From positions 1-13,795 of the forward strand of contig DYRC01000078.1 of assembly GCA_020718925.1 (NCBI GenBank): a stretch of DNA of 13,795 bases, read 5' to 3'. Shown one piece after another: positions 7,352-13,795 of the stretch. A program made the position numbers and the translations under genes. The notes beneath the pieces are model-generated. The model ran no database searches. It saw nothing but the letters and a program-made list of their open reading frames with translations, and was not told the origin of the DNA. This DNA comes from Desulfonema limicola (GTDB taxonomy: Bacteria > Desulfobacterota > Desulfobacteria > Desulfobacterales > DYRC01). How positions within the stretch are numbered: the first letter of the stretch is position 1; every line of letters starts with the position of its first letter.

Positions 7352-10300
7352 ATGGCAAACAAAAGTGGATCAGTGATGGTTGTGGGTGCTGGTATTGCCG
7401 GTATGCAGGCTTCTCTTGATCTTGCCAATTCGGAGTATAAAGTCTATCTGGTGGATAAGTCAACCGGCATCGGCGGTATGATGGCGCGGTTGGACAAGAC
7501 TTTTCCCACCAATGACTGTGCCATGTGAGTGATTTCACCCAAACTGGTCGAGGTCGGCCGGCACACAAACATTGATTTAATCACTACCAGCGAAGTTCAA
7601 AGTATTGAAGGGGAACCGGGTAATTTTACAGTTTCGCTGATAAATCATCCCCGTTATATTGATCCGGTAAAATGTACAGGCTGCGGCGAATGCGCTCGGC
7701 ACTGTCCGGTTACTGCGGTCAACCCTTATAACAAAGGCATGGATCTGAGACGGGCAACGTATATCGAGTATCCCCAGTCAGTTCCTCTTGCCTTTGCCAT
7801 AGACCCGGAAGTCTGCATCGGATGCGGTCTTTGTGAAAATATGTGTATTGCAAAGGCAGTCAATTATGCGGATCAGAAACGGGAAACCAAACTGACCGTA
7901 GGCTCTGTGATTCTGGCTTCGGGGAGTGAGGGATATGACCCGTCCAAACTGGATTATCTCGGATACGGCAAATATCCGAATGTGGTTACCAGTGAGGAAT
8001 TTGAACGGATTCTGAGCGCATCGGGTCCGTATTTCGGGCATGTCATGCGTCCTTTGGACAGAGAAGAACCCAAACGGATTGCATGGTTTCAGTGCATCGG
8101 GTCCAGAGATAAGAACAAAACCGGCAACGGATATTGTTCTTCGGTCTGCTGCATGTATGCCATCAAAGAAGCAATGATTGCCAAAGAACATATCCACGGT
8201 GAATTGGATTGTGTTATTTTCAACATGGACATGCGGACTTTCGGCAAAGATTATGAAAAATATTACAACCGTGCCAGATACAAAGACGGTGTCAAATTTG
8301 TCAAAGCAAGGATTCATACGGTCAATCAGGTTGCTGAAACCGGCGATCTGTCCGTAAGATATGCCGATGAATCCGGACAGATGATAGAAGAAATCTTCAG
8401 CATGGTTGTTCTCTCCGTAGGGCTTCAGATTCCGAAGACCTCTGTGGAGCTTGCACAGCGTCTCGGGATTGATCTGAATCAGTATAACTTTGCAAAAACC
8501 TCTTCCTTCGCACCGGTTGCGACGAACAAACCCGGAATATATACCTGCGGCGTGTTTCAGGGTCCCAAAGATATTCCCGGTTCCGTTATCGAAGCCAGTG
8601 CAGCAGCCTGTGAAGCCGGAGCGCATCTTGCAGAAGCAAGGGGCAGGGATATCGAAAAGATAAAAGTCCCGGATCAGACAGATGTTACGGGACAGAATCC
8701 GCGCATCGGCGTATTTGTCTGCAACTGCGGTATCAATATCGGCGGAATCGTGGATGTGCCTGCGGTGCAGAAATATGCCGCAACCCTTCCCCATGTTGTT
8801 TTTACGGATTCCAATCTTTTTACCTGCTCGCAGGATACGCAGGATAAAATCAAAGAAAAGATCATCGAACATAAACTCAACCGGGTGGTGGTTGCCTCCT
8901 GCAGTCCCAAAACCCATGAGGCAATGTTTATGGAAACGCTTGAGGCATGCGGGCTGAACAAGTATCTTTTCGATATGGCAAATATCCGCAATCAGGATTC
9001 GTGGATTCATTCCGCAACCCCGGAGATTGCAACCCTAAAAGCAAAAGACCTTGTGCGGATGTCCGTAGCAAGAGCAGCAACCCTGAAAACCTTTGATGAA
9101 AAAGTCGTCCCCATCAACAAACAGGCAATGGTGATCGGCGGCGGTGTTGCCGGTATGAATGCAGCATTAGGAATCGCAAATCAGGGCTTTGAAGTGGTTT
9201 TGGTGGAAAAAGAATCCGAACTCGGAGGAATGTCGAGAAGACTTCATCACACAATCGAAGGCGATGATATTCAGGCATATCTGAAACAACTGATTGCAGA
9301 AGTCAATGCCAATGCAAAAATAAAGGTTCTGACCCATGCAAAGATTGTTCACTTTGAAGGATTCAAAGGCAATTTTGCCACAGAAGTAAGCACAGGCTCC
9401 GAAAAGCAGGAGATCAAACACGGCGTCATTGTCGTTGCAACCGGAGCAAAAGAATACAAGCCCAAAGAGTATCTTTACGGAGAAGATGCCCGGATCATCA
9501 CGCAGATCGATCTGACCGACAGGCTCGAATCCAAGGGCGCTGCCGACCTTTCCTGCGTGGTCATGATTCAATGTGTCGGTTCACGGAATCAGGAAAATGA
9601 AAACTGTTCGAGAATCTGCTGTCAGAGTGCAATCAAAAATGCTCTGTCCATCAAAAAACTCAATCCTGAAACCCATGTTTTTATTCTGTATCGGGATATC
9701 CGTACTTACGGGCTTCTGGAAGATTATTATACGGAAGCAAGAAAACAGGGCGTAATCTTCATCCGGTTCGACAAAGATACGCCGCCGGAAGTAACGCGTT
9801 CGGAAGATGGCATTCGGATAAGCGTCAGAGATCACATATTAGGACAGAAGGTTCAGATCAGCGCAGACCTGTTGACACTGAGCGCAGGCATGACCGCAGA
9901 AAACACCGATGACATCAGCTCGGTGATGAAACTGAATCGGAATCCCGAAGGATATTTTATCGAGGCGCATGTCAAACTCCGTCCCGTAGATATGCCGACC
10001 GAAGCTGTTTTCCTGTGCGGTACCGCACACGCGCCCAAGCTGATTTCGGAAGCGATTGCTCAGGCTAAGGCAGCCGCATCCAGAGCCATTACCTTTCTGG
10101 CAAAAGATGCCATAAAATTGTCTGCAATCACGGCAAAAGTGGATACGGATCATTGCGTAAAATGCCTCACCTGCGTACGCTCATGTCCGTTCAATGTCCC
10201 GGTCTTCAATCCGGAAACAAAAGTGATCGAGATTAACGAAGCTCTGTGTCACGGATGCGGCGTATGTGCATGTGTCTGCCCGCGGCAGGCAATTCAGCTC

Positions 10301-10357
10301 AGTTTTTATGAAGATGAACAACTGACCTGCAAAATTGATGCGTTGCTGGCAAATTAA
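7352..10357 (+). CDS. hdrA: Selenocysteine-containing tandem-FAD HdrA (copy 2)
   Basis: A 1001-residue paralogue of the first HdrA, with UGA 7526-7528 read as Sec59. ATG 7352 is preceded by GGGAGG; an upstream in-frame TTG at 7334 lies before that site and is rejected. The architecture is the same: Rossmann VVGAGIAG near residue 11, TFPTNDCAMU with Cys56-x2-Sec59, ferredoxin clusters at C108/111/114/118 and C155/158/161/165, the classical HdrA unit from about residue 450, a second Rossmann GGGVAGM at 596, and C-terminal clusters from C935 and C966. Unlike copy 1, the second ferredoxin motif has regular CxxCxxC spacing (CIGCGLCENMC). Copies 1 and 2 share a 54-bp identical block and an identical SECIS core. 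MvhD2 begins 22 nt downstream. Probable role: a second FAD-bearing electron-splitting subunit of the same cytoplasmic complex. Confidence 0.95.
7526..7528 (+). other. Sec codon (UGA) of hdrA2, residue 59
   Basis: It sits at the same alignment position as Sec60 of the first copy, in TNDCAMU followed by ISPKLVEVGRH. The frame is open from ATG 7352 through to TAA 10355-10357. Confidence 0.94.
7544..7561 (+). promoter_or_regulatory. Bacterial SECIS hairpin of hdrA2
   Basis: The hairpin is identical to that of hdrA1: stem CUGGUC/GGCCGG (7544-7549 with 7556-7561), loop GAGGUC, stem starting 15 nt and loop 21 nt after the UGA. A 23-nt block around it is identical in both copies, while the bases just after each UGA differ. 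Confidence 0.75.
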
Positions 10358-10379
10358 ATCAGGAAGAATCGGAGGAAAC

Positions 10380-10796
10380 ATGGCGGATTTCGAACCAACG
10401 ATTATTGCGTTTTGTTGTGAATATTGAGGATATTCGGCAGCGGACCTGGCAGGTTCCATGCGGCTGGAGTATCCGGCAAATATAAAGATCATCAGAGTTC
10501 CCTGTACGGGAAAAGTGGATGTCATGCTTATGCTTAGGGCTATCCAGAAAGGCGCGGACGGTGTCTATTGCGTCGGATGTCTGGAAGGGACATGCCATTA
10601 TAATGAAGGAAATTTCAGGTGCCGGGAACGGGTAGATTATGTGCGGATGTTGCTGAAGGAAGTCGGGATTGAAGAAGACAGAGTACGCATGTACAATCTT
10701 TCTTCAGGTGAAGGTCCCACATTTGCGGCGTATGCCAAAGAGATGACCGAACACATCAGAAAACTCGGACCTAACCCCTTAAATAAACTGAATTGA
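10380..10796 (+). CDS. mvhD: Selenocysteine-containing MvhD (copy 2)
   Basis: A 138-residue MvhD of classical length, with UGA 10425-10427 read as Sec16. ATG 10380 follows GGAGGA at the usual spacing. Motifs are CCEYU (C12, C13, Sec16), C42 in VPCTGKVD, and GCLEGTCHYNEGN (C67, C72), plus an extra C64. Sec replaces the second cysteine of the N-terminal CxxC, whereas copy 1 keeps that cysteine and carries Sec in the later GCHxGDCHY motif. MvhD holds a [2Fe-2S] cluster and passes electrons between a donor enzyme and HdrA in the cytoplasm. Copy 2 lacks the 110-residue C-terminal extension of copy 1. It ends in a true UGA stop, overlapped by a hairpin in the following 50-nt gap. Because Sec is at residue 16, conventional gene finding would trim the N-terminus to an internal start. 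Confidence 0.93.
10425..10427 (+). other. Sec codon (UGA) of mvhD2, residue 16
   Basis: The preceding 15 codons from ATG 10380 (good ribosome site) encode the conserved MvhD N-terminus xIIAFCCEY, and the following codons encode GYSAADLAG. The UGA therefore stands at the second cysteine of the CxxC. Confidence 0.92.
10442..10457 (+). promoter_or_regulatory. Bacterial SECIS hairpin of mvhD2
   Basis: GGACCU (10442-10447) pairs with AGGU-U-CC (10451-10457) with one bulged U at 10455, around the loop GGC. The stem starts 14 nt and the loop 20 nt after the UGA. A bulged U in the stem is also a feature of the E. coli fdhF element. Confidence 0.75.
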
Positions 10797-10826
10797 GAAT
10801 CGGAGATACAATCTCAGTCCGATTCT
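10796..10826 (+). promoter_or_regulatory. Intercistronic hairpin between mvhD2 and the CCG gene
   Basis: AGAATCGGA (10796-10804) and TCCGATTCT (10818-10826) form a perfect 9-bp inverted repeat around a 13-nt loop, and two G-U pairs can extend it. It begins on the last base of the mvhD2 stop codon and ends 11 nt before the next GGAGG ribosome site. No run of T follows, so it is not a standard intrinsic terminator; attenuation, RNA processing or transcript stabilisation are possible. Confidence 0.6.
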
Positions 10827-10846
10827 TGATTTATATCGGAGGAAAT

Positions 10847-12169
10847 ATGGCAGAACAAGCGATTCAACTCGGTGGAAAGAAAAAAAGTATTTTCAAAGAT
10901 AAGGTCATGGAGCTTTTGCCTGAGGGCGGCAATCTGAATCTGTGTCTGACCTGCGGGGCATGTTCCTCAGGGTGTCCGGCTACAGGGCTGGAGGGCATGG
11001 ATCCCAGAAAACTGCTCCGTATGGCGGCACTGGGCATGGATGAGGAGTTACTCAGCACCCCCTGGTCGTGGATGTGTACCATGTGCCAGCGGTGTATTTA
11101 TGTCTGCCCCATGAAAATCGATATTCCGCAGCTTGTATTCAATATACGGAATAGCTGGCCCAGAGAAACCCGTCCCAAAGGGATCATGGGATCATGTGAT
11201 ATGGCGCTGAGGAACGATAGCTGCAGCGCAATGGGGACTTCGCCTGATGATTTCACATTTGTGGTCGGCGATGTTCTTGAAGAATATCGGGAAGCGCAGC
11301 CTGAATTTGCAGAGATGGAAGCGCCGATTGACAAGCAGGGAGCGGAATTTTTCTTAAATCAGAATTCCAGAGAACCGGTAACAGAACCGGATGAAATGGT
11401 TCCGTTATGGAAGATTCTGCATCTTGCAGGCGTAAACTGGACTTACGGCAGCAAAGGATGGGGCGGTGAAAATTACTGTATGTTCCTTGCTGATAACGAT
11501 GCGTGGAAACATATTGTCCAAACCACAGCCAATCAGGCGGATGAGCTCGGGTGCAAGACATACCTGAATACGGAGTGAGGGCATGTAACATTCTCGGTCC
11601 TGGCAGGACTGAAAAAGTTCAACGTTGCTCACAAATTTGAAGTTAAGAATATCTATGAATATTATGCCAAGTGGATTCGGGAAGGCAAGCTGAAAGTCAA
11701 TTCCGACTGGAACAAAGACCTTAAAATCAAGTTCACGGTTCAGGATCCGTGTCAGATTGTCCGAAAAAGCTACGGAGATCCGATTGCCGAAGACCTGCGG
11801 TTTGTGGTCAAATCCATAGTCGGAGAAGAGAATTTTATTGATATGCAGCCCAACCGGTCAAACAACTATTGCTGCGGCGGCGGCGGCGGTTTTCTCCAAT
11901 CCGGTTATAAAGAAGAACGTCTGCAATATGGCAAGCTGAAAGACGGGCAGATTCAGGAAACCAAAGCGGATTACTGCATTGCCGGGTGTCATAACTGTCA
12001 TGCCCAGATTCATGAACTCAGCGAGCATTACGGTGCCGGATATGGCGTGGTTCATTTGTGGACACTGATTTGTCTTTCTTTAGGTATTCTCGGTCCCAAA
12101 GAACGGGAATATCTGCACGATGACTTGAAAAATGTCAATGTCTTTCATCCTGAACAGGCGGAAGAATAG
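10847..12169 (+). CDS. Selenocysteine-containing HdrC-HdrB fusion (HdrD/DsrK-like CCG protein)
   Basis: A 440-residue protein with UGA 11576-11578 read as Sec244. ATG 10847 follows a GGAGG ribosome site; an in-frame TTG at 10793 is rejected because it lies inside mvhD2. Residues 30-90 form a HdrC-like di-cluster ferredoxin domain (C33/36/39/43 and C77/80/83/87). Residues 190-250 are a DsrK/HmeD-like first CCG domain: LHLAGVNWTYGSKGW, C211, C236 and NTEUGH, where relatives have ECGH. The second CCG domain is complete: C302, CCG at 342-344 and CHNC at 381-384, i.e. CX39CCGX36CXXC as in HdrB. Such proteins bind two [4Fe-4S] clusters plus CCG-type clusters and exchange electrons with HdrA. No membrane anchor is visible, so it should be cytoplasmic. 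The thiol/disulfide substrate, if any, is unknown. metV follows 11 nt later. Confidence 0.92.
11576..11578 (+). other. Sec codon (UGA) of the CCG protein, residue 244
   Basis: The TGA stands where DsrK/HdrD-like proteins have the cysteine of an ECGH motif (NTEUGH). The frame continues open for 196 further codons that encode the whole second CCG domain without an independent ribosome site. Confidence 0.92.
11594..11612 (+). promoter_or_regulatory. Bacterial SECIS hairpin of the CCG gene
   Basis: UCGGUCCU (11594-11601) pairs with AGGACUGA (11605-11612) over 8 bp with one G-U pair, leaving the loop GGC. The stem starts 15 nt and the loop 23 nt after the UGA. The apical part CCUGGCAGG is identical to that of the mvhD2 element. 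Confidence 0.78.
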
Positions 12170-12180
12170 GAGGAGGAACA

Positions 12181-12852
12181 ATGATCGTAGCCCAAAGGAA
12201 ACCCTTTGAAGAAATAAAGACCATGCTGAAGAACTACAAAAAAGTTCTGACGCTCGGATGCGGAACCTGCGTTGCCGTATGTCTTGCAGGCGGAGAGAAA
12301 GAAGTGGATGTTCTCAATGCCGAATTGGATATGGCAAGAAAATTAGATAACAACCCGCTCGAACTCGGCGCATTCACCGTAGAAAGACAGTGCGACCGCG
12401 AATATATGGATGTGCTGGATTCAAAAGTCGGAGAATACGAAGCGATTCTGTCTATGGCTTGCGGCGCAGGCATCCAGTTTCTGGCTGAAAAATATCCCAA
12501 AATTCCGGTATTTCCGGCAGTGGATACCACGTTTATCGGCGTGAATCAGACAGTGGGCTGGTATGAGGAAAGATGCCGCTCATGCGGGAGCTGCGTACTG
12601 GGACTGACCGGCGGAATCTGTCCGGTTACGATGTGTTCCAAAGGGCTTTACAACGGACCCTGCGGCGGCACGAACAAAGGCGCGTGCGAGATCAGCAATG
12701 ATCAGCCCTGCGCGTGGTATCTGATTTACGAACGGCTGAAAGGGCAGGGACGGCTTGACTCGATGATGGCTATTGTTCCGCCGCAGGATTGGAAAAATCA
12801 GGTTCCGAGGACTGTGATTCAGCCCGGATACAAGAAACCGGAAAAGGGATAG
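12181..12852 (+). CDS. metV: MetV, zinc-finger-type partner of methylene-THF reductase
   Basis: A 223-residue protein of the MetV / methylenetetrahydrofolate reductase C-terminal family; ATG 12181 follows AGGAGG. The N-terminal part has a CGTC-x3-C motif (C27, C30, C34) preceded by KKVLTLGCG, in a thiol-rich alpha/beta domain. The C-terminal part is the family hallmark: CRSCGSC (C132/135/138), GGICPVTMC (C147, C152), NGPCGGT (C161), GACE (C169) and PCAWYLIYERL (C177). In acetogens MetV pairs with MetF and is thought to relay electrons to MetF's flavin; all cysteines here are normal codons, with no UGA. It starts 11 nt after the CCG gene and metF starts 12 nt after its stop, which supports a MetF-MetV-Hdr complex. 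Confidence 0.92.
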   Translation: MIVAQRKPFEEIKTMLKNYKKVLTLGCGTCVAVCLAGGEKEVDVLNAELDMARKLDNNPLELGAFTVERQCDREYMDVLDSKVGEYEAILSMACGAGIQFLAEKYPKIPVFPAVDTTFIGVNQTVGWYEERCRSCGSCVLGLTGGICPVTMCSKGLYNGPCGGTNKGACEISNDQPCAWYLIYERLKGQGRLDSMMAIVPPQDWKNQVPRTVIQPGYKKPEKG

Positions 12853-12864
12853 GAGGTGCGGACA

Positions 12865-13794
12865 ATGGAACTGAAATCGGGAAGCAATCTGGAAAAAGTT
12901 CTGAAGGCAGGTCATTTTGCATTCACGGGCGAACTCGGTCCTCCGCGCGGTGCTGATACCCATGAAGTCAGACACAAAGCCGCTTTTCTGAAAGGACATG
13001 TGGATTCGGTCAATATCACGGACAACCAGACCGCGGTTGTGCGTATGTCAAGCTGGGCAGCCAGTCTCATTCTGATTCAGGAAGGACTTGAGCCGAATTT
13101 TCAGATGGTATGCCGGGACAGAAACCGTCTTGCCATTCAAGCCGATGTTTTAGGCGCGTATGCTCACGGCATCAGAAATATGCTCTGTCTGTCCGGCGAT
13201 CATCCGAAATTCGGGGATCATCCGACTGCGATGGGTGTGTTTGATGTTGACTCCATGCAGCTGATTCAGATAGTGAAAAAGATGCGTGATGAAGGTAAAA
13301 TGCTGACCGGCTTCGAGCTTCAGGGCGCTCCGAAAATGTTCATCGGCGCGGCAGAAAATCCTTTTGCCGAACCGTGTGATTTCCGGGTTCACCGTCTTGC
13401 GAAGAAAGTTGCCGCTGGCGCGGATTTCATCCAGACCCAGTGCATCTACAACATGCCCAAGTTCAGGGAATGGATCCGTCAGTCCGTTGATATGGGGCTG
13501 ACTGAGAAATGCTACATTCTTGCCGGAGTAACGCCGATGAAGAATGTCGGCATGGCGAATTACATGAAAAACAAAGTTCCGGGAATGGATGTTCCTGATG
13601 AGATCATCAAGCGTCTCAAGGGAGTTCCCAAAGATCAGGCGTCCGAAGAAGGCATTAAGATTGCTTTGGAGCAGATTGAGGAATTTAAAACCATGAAGGG
13701 CGTTGCCGGAGTTCATCTTATGGCAATTGAGTGGGAGCATAAAGTTCCTGAGATTGCGGAGAGAGCTAAGGTGCTGCCGAGACCGGTTGTTTAA
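12865..13794 (+). CDS. metF: Methylene-tetrahydrofolate reductase catalytic subunit
   Basis: A 309-residue TIM-barrel flavoprotein that interconverts 5,10-methylene-THF and 5-methyl-THF in the cytoplasm. ATG 12865 is chosen because AGGAGG (12851-12856) lies 8 nt upstream; an in-frame GTG at 12856 overlaps that site and is rejected. Visible family features are FTGELGPPRGAD near residue 20, with Glu23 in the position of the catalytic glutamate, VNITDNQ near 50, the block MVCRDRNRLAIQADVLGA at 82-98, and LCLSGDHP near 108. Length matches the short bacterial/acetogen MetF form without a regulatory domain. The gene is complete; its TAA ends one base before the window edge. In a complete oxidiser it would run in the methyl-oxidising direction, in an autotroph the reverse; the sequence does not say which. 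Confidence 0.95.
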   Translation: MELKSGSNLEKVLKAGHFAFTGELGPPRGADTHEVRHKAAFLKGHVDSVNITDNQTAVVRMSSWAASLILIQEGLEPNFQMVCRDRNRLAIQADVLGAYAHGIRNMLCLSGDHPKFGDHPTAMGVFDVDSMQLIQIVKKMRDEGKMLTGFELQGAPKMFIGAAENPFAEPCDFRVHRLAKKVAAGADFIQTQCIYNMPKFREWIRQSVDMGLTEKCYILAGVTPMKNVGMANYMKNKVPGMDVPDEIIKRLKGVPKDQASEEGIKIALEQIEEFKTMKGVAGVHLMAIEWEHKVPEIAERAKVLPRPVV

Positions 13795-13795
13795 T

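Noticed and set aside
7778..9010. A 410-codon open frame on the minus strand inside hdrA2
   Set aside because: It is antisense to a well-supported HdrA coding region, has no recognisable domain, and is a codon-usage shadow.
10794..10829. Sec readthrough at the mvhD2 terminal UGA
   Set aside because: Only about ten codons follow before another stop, classical MvhD ends here, and the adjacent hairpin is too close for a SECIS.
10793..10846. TTG start for the CCG protein
   Set aside because: It overlaps the end of mvhD2 and the intercistronic hairpin; ATG 10847 has a strong GGAGG site.
3628..11578. The five in-frame UGAs as frameshifts, sequencing errors or pseudogenes
   Set aside because: All are single UGA codons with no frame change, all fall on conserved cysteine positions, and each is followed by a hairpin at the same spacing.
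12856..12864. GTG start for metF
   Set aside because: It overlaps the AGGAGG ribosome site; ATG 12865 is 8 nt downstream of that site.
1..13795. CRISPR arrays, insertion sequences, tRNA or rRNA genes
   Set aside because: No regularly spaced repeats, transposase frames with terminal inverted repeats, or RNA gene signatures were seen.

Overview
The window looks like chromosomal DNA from a Desulfobacterota bacterium, most likely a complete-oxidising, Wood-Ljungdahl-using sulfate reducer of the Desulfobacterales type. This is inferred from gene content: long tandem-FAD HdrA proteins, MvhD, a DsrK/HdrD-like CCG protein, MetV and MetF in one operon, and heavy use of selenocysteine (Sec). No 16S rRNA or other taxonomic marker is present.

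Layout. The left 3.2 kb is read on the minus strand in two blocks. At 1-1673, in transcription order, lie an ABC-2 type permease, a small YidD-like lipoprotein and the start of an exported TPR-like protein; these are tightly packed (1-base overlap, then a 1-base gap). At 2002-3237 lie two genes I do not recognise, 3 nt apart, behind a good sigma70-type promoter that carries a palindrome over its -10 box. Between the blocks, 1674-2001 holds no intact gene, but the frame of the upstream gene continues past two TGA codons and may be a decayed tail. Positions 3238-3450 are the divergent promoter region.

The right 10.3 kb (3451-13794) is one plus-strand operon of seven genes: hdrA1, mvhD1, hdrA2, mvhD2, an HdrC/HdrB (HdrD/DsrK-like) fusion, metV and metF. 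Each of the first five genes has one in-frame UGA at a position normally held by a conserved redox or metal-binding cysteine. In each, a hairpin begins 14-16 nt after the UGA, with a small G-containing apical loop starting 20-23 nt after it, which is the geometry of a bacterial SECIS. Routine gene calling would break these five genes into about ten pieces; they are annotated here as five complete selenoproteins.

How the genes fit together (inference). MetF with MetV is the methylene-tetrahydrofolate reductase pair of the methyl branch. HdrA carries FAD, where electron bifurcation or confurcation occurs in known Hdr complexes. MvhD is the [2Fe-2S] relay into HdrA, and the CCG protein is the HdrB/HdrD-like catalytic or relay subunit. 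The operon therefore probably encodes a MetFV-Hdr-MvhD complex coupling methyl-THF/methylene-THF interconversion to a two-branch flavin-based electron system. The HdrA-MvhD module is duplicated, and the two MvhD copies carry Sec at different, complementary cysteine positions. That five-selenoprotein wiring is the most striking content of the window. No hydrogenase, formate dehydrogenase, transposon, CRISPR array, tRNA or rRNA gene was seen.
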